Shown: piece by piece, positions 1-11,515 of the stretch | How positions within the stretch are numbered: position 1 is the first letter of the stretch | Layout of the letters: every line of letters starts with the position of its first letter | Source: Hyparrhenia diplandra | Lineage: Eukaryota > Streptophyta > Magnoliopsida > Poales > Poaceae | Length of the DNA: 64,000 nucleotides | Assembly: GCA_015847255.1 (NCBI GenBank) | Contig: JADLZK010004543.1 | Location: 1,488,001 to 1,552,000 of the forward strand | Direction of reading: 5' to 3' | Made by a program: the position numbers and the translations under genes | The notes under the pieces: generated by a model | The model's database searches: none | Told to the model about the DNA's origin: nothing | The model's input: only the letters and a program-made list of their open reading frames with translations

Positions 1-330
1 TCGAGGTGAGTGGGTTCGAATCTTGGATTTGCAACATTTGCAAAAGTCGGAAAAATCACCATGTGTAGGGGATGTGGGTGGCTAGGCGGTGGGATCTTAC
101 CCGAATAAAAAAATTTGTTATTTTTTTTTTGAATTTTGAAAATGCTAAACCTGCGATTCACATTAGGGGCGGCTCAAGCGAGGGGCCGCCCACGATCTTT
201 CACATTAGGGGCGGCTCACGATAACGCCCCTAATGTGGAACCACATAGGGGTGTTTTATTAGGGAATTTGGAGGAGTCACCCCTAATGTGCATCTTTAGC
301 CGCCCCTAATGTGCACGTTACGTAGTAGTG
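1..330. mobile_element. CACTA (En/Spm-like) transposon, right terminal part
   Basis: The right terminus ends at 330 in CGTAGTAGTG, which reads CACTACTACG on the minus strand, the diagnostic CACTA end. Inside it is a subterminal repeat, CACATTAGGGGCGGCTC at 159-175 and 201-217, with inverted copies containing CCCCTAATGTG around 227-237, 280-290 and 303-313. Direct and inverted short subterminal repeats are the hallmark of CACTA elements. The left terminus and any transposase lie outside the window, so autonomy cannot be judged. The 3 bp after the end are TCT, which would be one copy of the expected 3-bp target duplication. Confidence 0.8.
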
Positions 331-343
331 TCTCTAACCTGTG

Positions 344-350
344 TATAAAA
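344..350 (+). promoter_or_regulatory. TATA box of PHAS-like locus 1
   Basis: TATAAAA lies 101 nt upstream of the miR2118-like site at 445. The same GTGTATAAAACAG string recurs at 46348-46360, 108 nt before the site at 46458, so the promoter and site spacing has been kept between paralogues. The CACTA terminus ends only 13 bp upstream. Confidence 0.6.
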
Positions 351-373
351 CAGAAGGCAATGAATCACAAATG

Positions 374-885
374 AGTATCATTTCATTTCTAAATCTTGCT
401 GCTCGATCCAGTAGCCATGCATTGCAAGCTATGGTTACTACATATTGGAATCAGAGGCATAAGGAACATCTGCATTACTTCTACACTCACTACACCCCAC
501 GGGAGTCGCATTTGCTCTGCAAAAGGCTTCAAAATGTCTGGGTTAGAAGCAGCCCAGAGTTACCTGTACGTCGCGTCCTGCTCTCCGCCGCAGCCTTGGC
601 TTGCTTGTCCGTGCCCACCATGGTGGCCACAACACATCATCACTAAAATGTGGGTTTGCGTTATTTCAGTCTTTTGCACCCATTGGTCGGTCGTGGCGGG
701 ATCCACGTGACTGTGGCACGACTCATCAAGTACATGTGCCACGCTGCGTGATTTCGTTTGATCAGCCTAGGAGGTGGTGCTAGCTGGTGTATTGGAAGAT
801 CACGAGCTTCTTTTAGTGGGAAACAGCAGCATTTTGCACGCCTTCTGTAGATGAGATTTCTTGAATAAAATTTATTTACACAGTC
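374..885 (+). ncRNA. Predicted 21-PHAS precursor 1 (miR2118 target-like)
   Basis: A 22-nt site at 445-466 matches 18 of 22 positions of the perfect complement of the grass miR2118 consensus; mismatches are at target positions 2, 8, 9 and 17. The predicted cut is between 456 and 457, so phased 21-mers would start at 457. The start is set about 30 nt after the TATA box at 344. The end is set near an AATAAA at 864-869. The segment 370-560 is duplicated at 1740-1925. Short reading frames here show no family similarity and are not conserved between the copies, so this is taken as non-coding. The role (phasiRNA precursor, RDR6/DCL4 substrate, anther expression) is known for the family and inferred here. 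Confidence 0.65.
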
Positions 886-1550
886 AAGACAGAGTTGTAA
901 GGGACAACCTAATTAAGAGGGAAAGAATATCGGCATGTCTTGGCTCCCAAGGCCCAGGTATGCAAGTAGATCAAACGTTATTATTGTAAATTTTGGATCA
1001 CCACAAGAATGGAGAACATTCATAACACGAGGTTCATACATTTCCTGGAGAACTACAGAAAGAATGAGAAAAAGAAGCACATTATAAGTTTGCACAAGGA
1101 GGTCGCCACATTTAGGAGACGCTCCTCAATATGTCCTTTGGCCCACTGCAACCCGGAAATAATTTTCAAAAAAGTGGCCATTCTGTGGCACAACTCTAAA
1201 AATCATCGATTAACATAGATGGTCACGATAGACTTGTGTCACCATAAATTGATTTTCAGAGATGGGCACCTTGAGATGTCTGTCTCTGAAATCGGTATTA
1301 ACAAATGCATCGGTCCCTAGAAGTCTATGTTTTCAGGCATTGTAAGATACCCACAAATTAAATTGTTATGAAGACTATCATTCATTGGAGTTCTCCTTAA
1401 CTGGTTACATGATAGAGATTTAGCAGAGGCCACTGTGCACGCCTTAACTGGTTACATGATAGCCAGATAAGTTCTGATATTAGAATTAGTTGTACATTTA
1501 TTGCTTGACTAATAAATTTCAATAGTTGATTGGCTACAGTCTCACATGTG
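886..1550. other. Intergenic, no gene recognised
   Basis: No credible coding frame. The stretch 1225-1350 has complementary words around GAGATGGGCACCTTGAGATG and GTCTGTCTCTGAAATCG, which resemble CACTA subterminal sequence, but no terminus was found. A 21-bp direct repeat lies at 1395-1415 and 1442-1462. Confidence 0.4.
1395..1462. repeat. 21-bp direct repeat, two copies
   Basis: CCTTAACTGGTTACATGATA plus one G occurs at 1395-1415 and again at 1442-1462, a 47-bp period. It looks like a local slippage or tandem duplication. No function is evident. Confidence 0.7.
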
Positions 1551-1597
1551 GCGGTAATAAGTTCATGGAGTCAGATTGTGCCTCCTCGTGGCCTGGG

Positions 1598-1658
1598 GCG
1601 GATTTGGGCCTAGGGCCAATAGGGCTATGGCCCTAGGCGCGGCCCAGCCCAAATCCGC
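1598..1658. repeat. 61-bp foldback (inverted repeat)
   Basis: GCGGATTTGGGC at 1598-1609 is the exact complement of GCCCAAATCCGC at 1647-1658. Inside it, CCTAGGGCCA and TGGCCCTAGG form a second complementary pair around a short loop. It lies where paralogous PHAS-like sequence (compare 46320-46345) is interrupted after GTGGCCT, so it may be a very small foldback insertion. It could also be transcribed as a hairpin. Confidence 0.7.
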
Positions 1659-1689
1659 TCTTATATCCCTCATGAATTTCCATGGCTCA

Positions 1690-2100
1690 GCATGTGTTAC
1701 CATGGAAGCTCTAGTTTAGTCGTCGGCCCAGCAGGGAATCACAAGTGAGTATCAGTTCATTTCTAAATCTTGCTGCTCGGTCCAGTAGTCATGCAAGGTA
1801 CGGTTACTACATATTGGAGTCAGAGGTATCAGGAACATCTGCATTACTTGTGCACTCACTACACCCTGCAGGAGTCGCATTTGCTGTGCAAAAGGTTACA
1901 GAATGTCTGGGTTCCCTCGTTCCGTCTCTCTCATAGAATATCCACTCTGTCCCTAGATCTCGGAAACCCTGGCTCATTGATGGCAGCGGAACCAGTATCG
2001 AGTTTTTGTGTTTTTACTTGTTCATTTTCTTTTGAAAAATAGATATCACTACCGGGGGAGCACGGAAAACTATATTTCATTTCTGATTACCAACAGCATG
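1690..2100 (+). ncRNA. Predicted 21-PHAS precursor 2 (miR2118 target-like)
   Basis: The site at 1814-1835 matches the miR2118 complement at 17 of 22, and the change at target position 14 (T) keeps a G:U pair. The 3' half GTATCAGGAA, which pairs with the miRNA 5' region, is intact. The predicted cut is 1825/1826. The flank 1740-1925 is a clear tandem copy of 370-560, both running from TTCATTTCTAAATCTTGCTG through the site to GTCGCATTTGCT. No clear TATA box is seen; the foldback at 1598-1658 lies where it would be expected. Both ends are nominal. Confidence 0.6.
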
Positions 2101-4097
2101 ATAAAAAAAGAAGACAGGGAAATCCCGCCTGGAACTGCTAGTGAATATTAGTTGGTGTGTACTGATCCATGGTGGAATACAGTGAATTTTTGAGTTAACC
2201 TAAGTCTAATTATTTAAAGGGAAAATAAGATGGCAGAGAATTTGAGGGAAAGCTAGGCTAGATATCCTTCCAACTGTGAGATGGGAACTACTCAACAAAC
2301 ATTAAATGCTACTCCCTCTATTCCAAATTGTATGTGGCTTTGACTTTTTTGGTTCACTCTGTCAATTGGATCGTGAAACCAGTGTAGAAGAATATGTTAG
2401 GCTTCTTAACAAAGATTTGTTCACTACGGGAACTTGATTGCGATGTTCCCAGAAACGGTACCATTGGTGTATGAAGACACACTGTGCAGACATTAGTGGA
2501 GCTCGGACAGTACAAGTTATTAATGAGTAACATCAGGTTCGAGAATTGGAACACCGTAGAATCGACAGTATGCTTCGTGTCAATGACAATGATAATTTAT
2601 TTGGAGGTTATCCTCTGCTGCATTGGGGTACATGGTTTTCCTGTTAGATTGGCTAGGCTATTCGATCAGGGCTTTCAGGCTGGACTGGAAAAATCCAAGT
2701 CCGTTCTTGTGCAGAAGTCTTCATGTTGATAGCCTTGCACGGCACCTGTTTCGCGACCTATTCCTTCAGGACATCATGAAGCCATTGTTCATCTGCTCAC
2801 GATGCTGGTTTTGGCCCCAGGCATTGTCGAAGTCACAATTCTGCACGTTAGTTTTGTAGACGGTTCACTTCTTGGATGACTGTGGTTCCATAATGCCTCC
2901 TACTCCCAACCCTCTGTATCATCAAGGAATTCTCTTTGTCATGACTCGCGTAGAGTCATGTAACTGATCTTCCTTATGAACATAATACATGTAGCTAGCT
3001 AATAAAAGCTGTAAGCTATGGTAGCAAGCAGCTCTCCGAAAACCATACTAGCAAATACTTGTGATATACACCCTTGGGTGAGATATATGTAAGATATAGG
3101 AGGCAAAGACGCAGAGTGGTTGTCCCTTTTCAAAACCAGGGCTGCACTTAAAACAGGGGCGTGGTTGCTGGTCGTGCTAGTACAGTACTACTGTATTTCC
3201 CCCTCAATTAATCTCATTGATTCGTGATGGTATCTGGGCGGCCAAAACACTATTGCACAAAACCCATTTAGAGGCGGTTAAAATGCCTTATCAGGTGCAG
3301 TTGTGTGCCATCAATTAGAAATTAAAGTTTTCACAGGGTCCACAAAACATAAAAAATGTGCCCTGGGATGCATAAAACATAAAAAAACAATGCAGTTCGT
3401 CCTTTCATTGGTGGCACCGAAGTTAGCAAAAACATTTGGTGATAGAACCACTAAAATCATCGTGATGCCAAGGAACATGTGACAGAAGCATGCAACGTGG
3501 AATTCATACTAGAAGTTATGACAATGACTACAATTTGAATGTGGTCTAGAAATGGAGAAGAGACTGCACTTTCTATATATTGTTTATTTGGAATAAAATT
3601 ATATATACAATATATACCACAATGCCAGCTGGCATGGGGCAGTATATAGGATGCCCTTTTCCCCATCACATTCCCACATACAGCATGATGAGGAATTGGA
3701 AGTCAGATCTGGGGGTTAAGCCACTCCTACCACCTGATAGTCTTTATATATTTTCTCAAAGACATATGACAGGCGCGCCTATCACTGGCCGTCACATATG
3801 TGTATGACAATCGCTCAATGATGTTTAGTGGTAAAAAAAACATAGCACAAAACAGGACAGCAAGACCTGGGGCCTGCTTGAACTGTCATTTGAGTTAGTT
3901 TCTTCAGTAGTAGTTTTATTAATTCTTATGACATCAGACTGCAATGCAGCCATCTGCATCTATCTACTATCAGCTCTACGTGCATCTATCCTGCATAGTT
4001 GTAAGAGATATAGGTACAAATATGTAATAATTTTTTTGACACCCTCTTAATAATTATGTTTTAATCTCCTCTGAGATCTATGAACGCAAGGCTCCTC
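2100..4097. other. Intergenic, no gene recognised; weak minus-strand miR2118-like site
   Basis: No conserved coding sequence is seen. At 2886-2908 the minus strand reads a GGAGGCATTATGGAA-like core that fits the miR2118 complement only with a 1-nt bulge. It could mark a decayed minus-strand PHAS locus, but there is no duplicated partner in the window. The rest is AT-rich sequence without recognisable structure. Confidence 0.3.
2312..2360. mobile_element. Stowaway-like MITE terminus, partial
   Basis: TACTCCCTCTATTCC followed by an AT-rich body matches the Stowaway (Tc1/mariner-derived) terminal consensus, including the TA target dinucleotide. No matching inverted end was found downstream, so this is probably a truncated copy. 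The right limit is arbitrary. Confidence 0.4.
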
Positions 4098-4113
4098 ACA
4101 AGCATTTATATGC
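4098..4113. repeat. Target-site duplication, left copy (16 bp)
   Basis: ACAAGCATTTATATGC here is repeated exactly at 13155-13170. The pair brackets the LINE-like retroposon and the copia element nested in it. Confidence 0.8.
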
Positions 4114-5369
4114 ATTTTTGGATAATGGAATTAAAATTCCGGCCTCTGCTTGATGCTTACACAGCTTAAAGCCTTTGCATGACCACACACAACCAAACTT
4201 ATTACAAAAGCTAATAATAAAATAACTCTAGTACATGAAGATATATGTACTAAAGATCTACTACAACCAAAAAACAATTGAGTTTACTACTCAAGATAGT
4301 GCTAAAGATATCGATGTCGTTTCATGGCGGTCTATCGAATCGACCACCACGCCTTGAACACCGTGCACCAAAATAAACTTGAAAGAAACTCATTGGATGT
4401 AGATGCCCCCCTTGATTTTGGTAAATTGGCCGCAGCGAAATTATGTGCCCCTTACCGTTGCTCCACGCACCTTGATCGATCCACCAGGCTCTACATGCGA
4501 GGGGTGGCCGGATCTGGTCCCACTCCCATGGACGGCGCGCACACCAGGGGAGCTCCGCCATGCCGTTGTCACCACCGAGTGCAGGGAGACACTGCCTCCT
4601 CCGTAGATAGGGAAAACGCGCGCCCGGTGTGGACGAGTCGATGGGTGTCGCGCATAGAGCGGGGCTCCACACCAACCATCCCCATGGCGCGTCACGTCTG
4701 TAGTATGGAGGATCGCACCACCGCTCGACCATGGAAAAGCTAGATCGGAGAGGCGGGGTAGGGCGCCCAAGGCGCTGCCCTGGATCGGAGGCGATAGCGC
4801 GCGCGACCGGGTCTTCCGCCGGCGTGTGACCCGGACACCGGCGAAGCGCCCGGCGACCGTGGGGCCTCGGAGGCACCACATCCGTGGACGCGGCGACCTG
4901 GCGAAATTTGGGCCGCGGCGTCGTCGAGTCGATCAATCTTCGCGGATGGAGAAGATGACCCATGCGATGATGGCGGCCCCATCTCCGGCGGCTGTAGAAG
5001 GCCGGCATGGCGGCGGCCGGTGCCCAAGATAGATGGCCGATCGCCTCAACATACCCAGGCCCATTCTCATCATCACTGCATCCTGAAGATGCCCGTCTTT
5101 GGCTTCACCGAGCCCCCGCTCTGCTCCACGGCGGGGGCCCGGCGTCGTAGCGGAGCGCGCCAGTCGGCAGCGGGCGCGCGGGTAACCCGTCACCGTGGAG
5201 GCGCATCAGGGGCGCGGATGCGGCAACACTTGCTGCATCGGGCGGGGCGACCACCATGGCCGGCATCCGGTCGAAGATCTGTTGGCGCCCCGCCATTGCG
5301 AGCTAAGCGTACCGAGCGACGGGGAGGCGAGGTGGCGGTGGGGGTGGGGGAGGAGGGCGGGGGGGCCGA
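4114..5369 (-). mobile_element. GC-rich LINE-like retroposon, 3' part (interrupted by copia)
   Basis: Read on the minus strand this ends in GGAATTTTAATTCC, then ATTATCC and a short A-rich tail abutting the 16-bp target duplication at 4098-4113. Its 5' remainder lies at 13013-13154, split off by the copia insertion at 5370-13012; without that insertion the element is about 1.4 kb. The body is GC-rich with long open frames on both strands but no reverse transcriptase motif, so it is probably a non-autonomous, internally deleted or 5'-derived LINE copy. A similar 3' end (GGAATATAATTTCC then TTATC and A-run) is seen in the retroposon at 33136-34406. The open frames are not annotated as genes because they have no recognisable domain. 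Confidence 0.65.
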
Positions 5370-5803
5370 AGAAGGAATATGGGATCCTACGCTAGCGAGA
5401 AAACAAAACTTTTGTACCCATAAACCAGAATCTACTGCTAGTTATAGATTGCGGGATTACCTTTAGGTGCGGTGCAGCGAGGAAGCATCGACTCTCGGCG
5501 TAGATATGCGGCGTCGCGGCGGTGCCGTGCGATTGCGTGGTCGTCGTCCACGTCCATCCTCCTCGTGCGGTTCGTCCTTCACGTCCGTCCTCTTCGTCGC
5601 GGTTCGTCCTTGTGCTCCGGATGCAGCACCTCAGGGTATCCCACATCTGAGGGGGGAAGCGTCGCCTCGGACTGCTAGGTCCGCGAGGAGCAAGAGGCGA
5701 AAAGCGCGTGGCGGTATCAATTGCCGTGGCTTAGACTCCCATGGTCAGCCCGCGCCCACCTCTCATTATATAGTCGTTCCTAACGGGCTCGAGCTGGAGT
5801 CAT

Positions 5804-5974
5804 ATTAGAAGTAGGAATCCTATTCTAGTCCGTTTAGAAGTAGGAATCCTCTTCTAGTCGTTTAAGTAGGAATCCTCTTCCTAGTCCGTTTAGAAGTAGG
5901 AATCCTCTTCTAGTCCGTTTAGAAGTAGGAATCCTATTCTAGTCCGTTTAGAAGTAGGAATCCTCTTCTAGTAT
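5804..5974. repeat. Six-copy tandem repeat inside LTR
   Basis: The unit is roughly AGTCCGTTTAGAAGTAGGAA followed by TCCTCTTCCT, about 28-30 bp, in six slightly different copies. The other LTR carries six copies as well (11957-12134), so the array predates insertion. Confidence 0.8.
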
Positions 5975-6765
5975 TAGAACTCTAAGCCTCGTCCAATTCG
6001 GATCAAATCGAATTGGGCCTCCTTTCCCTTTAAGCGTGCGACCCTATGGGCTCACGCACACATAGGAACATGGCCCAGTACTCCTACTTGACCAATAGTC
6101 GACGACCTCTAGCAAGGCGTGCCAACTCCCATGTGTGTGCGCAATGATCATATCGGGCGAACCACACAAACCATATACTCGTTATTCCCTTGCCACACCG
6201 ATTCGGTCCAACTTCGTGAGTTAACACTTAACTTAAGCACGGCCATGCATTTCTTGATCCAATCATTCGAGTGGTCGGTTATATCTCTCTCTCATGGAGA
6301 GGGGCAATTCCATCTTGATTGACTATGACTCACGGCATGCTTCTTCGACAAACCGAAGACCACCTTTATAGCTACCCAATTCGGATAGCGTTTGATAGTC
6401 CCTAAGTAGGTCGTTTCACATCTTGAGTACATACGACAATCTCAGGTCTAAGGACATAGCGTAAATGATGTGTAAAGAGATAATAATAACATCTCATGTC
6501 GGGTCAATCCAGCCCCATGTCATACATGTGCCCACACTATTAGTTTGACATCTCCATGTCTATGACTTGTGAAACATAGTCATCAACTAATACATGTGCT
6601 GATCTAATATTCATGTGTGTTCTCACATGAACTCCGATCGAGGACAATTATTGAATAACCATACAAGTAAAGAGTCTCACAAACAATTCACATAATTGCC
6701 AATCGATACAAGTTGTCTTTAATGGATATTCATGAACACATAATATATCATGGATACAAGGTGAT

Positions 6766-6847
6766 ATAATCATCTCCATGATTATCTCTAGGGCATATTC
6801 CCAACAATAATCATCTCCATGATTATCTCTAGGGCATATTCCCAACA
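6766..6847. repeat. 41-bp perfect tandem duplication at LTR terminus
   Basis: The unit running from ATAATCATCTCC to CATATTCCCAACA occurs at 6766-6806 and again at 6807-6847. The identical duplication is present in the other LTR at 12931-12971 and 12972-13012, so it was in the parental element. Confidence 0.85.
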
Positions 6848-6862
6848 ATCTCCCACTTGCAC

Positions 6863-9800
6863 TAGAGTTAATCTTTAAGATATCTAATACCCATATATCT
6901 CTCATGTAGCCTCATGCTTAGAACGTGGAAGAGCCTTTGTCAAAAGGATCGCAACATTCAAATCCGTATGTATTTTGCATATCTTGATTTCACCACATTT
7001 GATGAACTCTCGAATGAGGTGAAATTTCCGCGTGTCGTGTTTGTTCTTATGGTGATCCCTCGGCTCCTTAGCTTTGTGCAATCAGCGCCACTATTGTCAC
7101 AATGAAGGTTCAATGGGCGCTTGCATTGGGGAACACACCAAGCTCAATGAGGACCTTCCTCATCCAAACACCTTCCTTTGCAGCCGACCGAAGGCTGCTA
7201 TGTACTAAACCTGGCTGTAGAATCGGTCACCGTCTCTTGTTTGGAACTTTTTCAACTTCTGACACCACCATTTATTGTGAACAAATATCGATTGAGATTG
7301 TGAATCATACGTATCGGTTTGGCAGCTAGCATCGGTGTAACAATTTACAACGAGCTCCTCCTCACTTCCATAGATTAGGAACATATCTTTAGTCCTTCTC
7401 AAGTACTTAAGAATATTCTTAACAAGTGTCGGTGACTCTCACCCGGATCGGCTTGGTATGCGCTTTCGTAACACTTAGAGCATATGAAACATCACGGGCA
7501 TGTACATATCATGGCATACATGATGGAACCAAGCTGCGGGCGTATGGAACCTTACTCATGCGCTCTCGCTCATCGGCGGTCGAAGGTTATTTGCTTCTTG
7601 CTAAAGCATACCATGTGACATGGCGAGGAACCCTTTCTTGGGACATTCCATGTTGAACCGTTTCAACACCTTGTCAATGTGCGTATCTTGGCATAATCCT
7701 ATTAGCCTCTTTGATCTATCTCTATAGATCTTTATGCCTAAAATGTATGATGCTTCTCCCAAATCCTTCATAGAAAATATATTATTAGGTGAAGTCTTCA
7801 CGGTTGCAACATTGGAATGTTATTCCCAATCAACGATATGTCATCCATATACAAGATTAGAAATACAACGGCGCTCCCACTTTCCTTCTTGTATACACAA
7901 GGTTCTTCTTCATTACGATGAAAGCCAAGAGCTTTAACCTCTTCATCAAAGCGAATGTTCCAACTCACGAGATGCTTGCTTCAACCCATAAATGGATTTC
8001 TTAAGCTTGCATATTTTTTCTAGCATTCTTAGGATCAATAAAACCTTCGAGAACGTATCATATACATGTCCTCTTCCAAATCTCCATTTAGAAAGGCTGT
8101 TTTTAACATCCATCGCCATATCTCATAATCGAAATGGCGGCAATTGCTAGAATGATCGGGATAGATTTAAGCATAAACTCTTGGCGAGAATGTCTCGTCG
8201 TAGTCAACTCCTTGAACTGCGAAAACCCTTTGCGACAAGTCGAGCTTTATAGGCGTGAACATTTCCGTCCATATCTCTTTTCTTTTATAGATCCATTTGC
8301 ACTCAATGGGTCTAACCCTATCGGCCGGATCAACCAAGTTCCAAACTTGATTGTCTCCCATGGAATCTATCTCGGATCTCATGGCATTTTGCCATTTCTC
8401 GGAATCTGGGTCCATCATAGCTTCGCATATGTCATAGGTTCGTCATTGTCTAACAATAACAAATCCCCATGCAACTCCAGTCTAGGTGATCTTCGTGGTA
8501 GTGGTGGTGTTACCTTTGCCCGCGGGTATCTCAACTTGTTACGCTACATTAGCATCACTCGTAGAGTCTTGACCTATTGGCTCATCTGAACTTCTTCAAG
8601 ATACACCCTTTGTCCACTCTTGTCTCTTTTGAAACTCTTTCTCTAAGAAAACACCGTTTCGAGCAACAAACACTTTGCCCTCGATCGGTTGTAAAAGTAA
8701 TAACCTAAAAGTTTCCGCCGGGTATCCACGAAAAAACACTTGTCCGACTTGGGTGTTAGTTTATCGATTGGCGTCGATTGACATAAACTTCACAACCCCA
8801 AATCTTTAGAAAAAGACAAAGCTGGGACTCTTACCGGTCCATATCTCATATGGTGTCTTAACTATGGACTTAGATGGCACCCTATTTAATGTGGCGGCTG
8901 TTTCTAGAGCATATCCCCAAAGCGATAAAGGTAGGTCCGATTGGCTCATCATCGTAGAACTATGTCCAACAAAGTCCGATTCGTCGCTCGGACACACCGT
9001 TTTTCTCACGAGGTGTTCAGGCGGCGTAGGCGTGGAAACAATTCGCAACTCTTCGGATGATTGCTAAATTCGTGGCTCAAGTATTCACCTCCGCGATCGG
9101 TCGCAAGGCCTTAATTTTCTTGCCACGTTGATTCTCTACTTCATTACGAAACTCTTTGAACTTTTCAAAAGTCTCGGACTTATGCTTCATTAAGTAGACA
9201 TAGCCATATCTCTTGAAATCATCGATAAAAGTAATGAAGTATTGGAATCCGCCTGCGGTATGTCGTACTCATTGGTCGCATACATCGGTATGTATTAGTT
9301 CCAACAAAGTCTGCTGCCCTCTCGGGAAAACCCTTGAAAGGCGCCTTGGTCATTTTGCCTAGAAGGCAAGCTTCACATGTCTCGTATGATTCAAAATCAA
9401 GCGAAGTTAGAAGCCCATCGGTATGGAGCCTCTTCATGCGAATCTCACTTATATGACCCAAGCGACAATGCCACATATAGGTAGGACTTAACTCATTAAG
9501 CGAGGCCTTTTAGCACTTATATTACAGACAGGGTGCATCATCAAGATTTAAAATAAATAACCCATTCACAATGGATCGAAGCCACAAACATGCCATCTTT
9601 AGAGATCACACAACCATTGTTTTCACTCTTAAAAGAATAACCATCCTTCATCAAACATGAAGGTGACACAATGTTTTCGGCTCAAGCTAGGAACAAAATA
9701 ACAATTATTCAATTCCAAAATAAATCGGACGGGAGGTGGAGTTGCATCGTCCCAACGCTCAAGGCAGCAACTCTTGCATTATTGCCCACGCGGAAGTCAA

Positions 9801-10440
9801 CTTCTCCCTTTCCAAGCGCTTCTACTTCTTATCATTCCTTGCATCGTATTGCAAATATGAGCAACCCGATCTGGTATCAAATACCCAGAATTGATATAAG
9901 AATCAGCGAGGAATATATATGCGTAACATAAACAACAAGTGTACAAGCGGCGGGAGTATCTTTACCCACGCTATCCTTCTTGGATGCTAAGTGCGACTTG
10001 CGGTTTCTCAACCAATGAGTGTAACCAACCATCTTGATTACGTGTGGCCCTCTTTGCTGCACCCTTTGCTAGCTTGCTCTCGGCAAAGCGCCTTTGAGAC
10101 ATTGAACCTTTCGGTTCTCGCTTGAGTTTGGAACATATCCTCAAGCGCCACGATCATATCGTCTTATTTGCATGATTGTTGTCGAGAAGCGCATCTGCGG
10201 TCGGGTTCCATCTGGGGCAAGCATAAGGCAACTCACTTCAAGATCAGCATCACATGCTTTCTTGTAAGCGGTTTTTTCGGCATCGGGTGCATTATCGGCA
10301 AGCTCTTACGGTACGGGGGGTGTCTAGAACATCTTCCTTTTTTCTCAGCCGAGAACAATTCTCGGTTCTGGATCCAATCGCATAGTTTGTTCCATTCAAC
10401 TTATCTTTCTCAAGAACCGAACACAAAGTAAATGGTTGAT
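6863..10440 (-). pseudogene. Degenerate copia gag-pol polyprotein
   Basis: Fragments of the copia polyprotein in order on the minus strand. Gag-like sequence (LEKDKLNGTNY, then AYKKACDADLEVSCLM) lies at about 10230-10430. The integrase zinc-finger region with WHCRLGHI and CEACLLGK lies at about 9340-9476, and the integrase C-terminal part with PYEIWTGKSP at 8806-9048. Reverse transcriptase starts at about 8420 (EIDSMGDNQVWNLV, GVDYDETFSP), with the catalytic YMDD at 7840-7851 and MKDLGEASYILGIKI near 7740-7770. RNase H sequence (VNCYTDAS) lies near 7320-7350. Many frameshifts and stops separate them, so no functional protein is expected. Known role of the family: replication and integration of the retrotransposon through a virus-like particle. 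Confidence 0.85.
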
Positions 10441-11502
10441 TGTTAGGTGCCATTTATCTACAGCGAGGAATAATGCAAAATACTATGACAATGTATCCAA
10501 GATAGAGTAAAAACATATTAACATTTAACAGAATGTACTCCCACTAAAATCAATATCCCTCAATTGAAAATTAGTGATTCAAGACCCACAACTAACAAGT
10601 CAACTAGTGAGCTTTAGCATCACCGCTAGAAGACATGGTAGATCGGTAAGCAACTCTTTGTTAATCATATCACATATGACTCTTGTTGTTGGGCAGCATC
10701 TCTATGCTAATGCCAACCTGCCATGCTCCAAGATCCCTAACCGTTAGGATGATCTTGTTCAAGTAACCAAACCTTTACTGCAGTAAGTATCGTCACGAAC
10801 TTTTGCCTAGTCATGGAAAAACCGGTGGTACCCTAATTTCATAGACCCACCATCGATTGTACAAGACTTATGACAAAGTTCAAGGTTTGGGGAGCATCAA
10901 AACTTAAAACATTTGCCGGGGATCGTTCTACTTCACTACATATGTAGACAAAAACATAGTCGCAAGCGTGAAAGTAGAACACGATAAGAATGACATAAAA
11001 TAGTTGTGACTTATCACATTTGGGGATCTCCATCTCAATCTCTGTTCATCATGATGATCTCCATCTCCATGATCCAAGTATGCCATCCTCACGTTGTGCA
11101 AGTCATGAATTAATTGCACACATGCATCTCATACACATACTCTTTCCTAGAAGGAAAAAAGAAGGATGAATCTAATCCTAATCGGTTTAGAAGGAGGAAT
11201 CCTATTCTAGTCAAACTTCGGACCGGCGATCGGTGGAAGATCAAATCTACCACCACCGCCTTCGCATCACATGCGCCCGGCCAGGACATGACCTAGGTTT
11301 GATTCGATCAATCTTATTGATCTCTAACTTCGCCATATTTGGGTTTACATGTATCACTTAACTCCGATGGCGGAATTCCGACCGGTAGGAGTAGATCGAA
11401 CAAGACCCGGTCGCGGCAAGATCACGAACCAAGATCAAAGACTCATCAACAACCGCGCATATCACCATATGCACATATCCGAATCTATAGCGACACGGCA
11501 TC

Positions 11503-11515
11503 GGCTCGATACCCT
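11503..11515 (-). promoter_or_regulatory. Primer-binding site of minus-strand copia
   Basis: Immediately inside the 5' LTR the minus strand reads AGGGTATCGAGCC, close to the copia initiator-tRNA-Met site TGGTATCAGAGC. The small differences fit a decayed copy. Confidence 0.65.

Larger units (their letters stand above)
5370..6847 (-). repeat. 3' LTR of minus-strand copia element
   Basis: About 1.48 kb, nearly the same sequence as 11516-13012 with scattered substitutions and small indels. A TATA box (TATATAAT on the minus strand, plus coordinates 5765-5772) lies within it. Six copies of a roughly 28-30-bp unit lie at 5804-5974, and a 41-bp perfect tandem duplication forms its outer (minus 5') end at 6766-6847. 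Confidence 0.9.

Noticed and set aside
4322..5027. Minus-strand frame of 228 codons as a gene
   Set aside because: It is part of the GC-rich retroposon body; no domain, and open frames exist in several phases.
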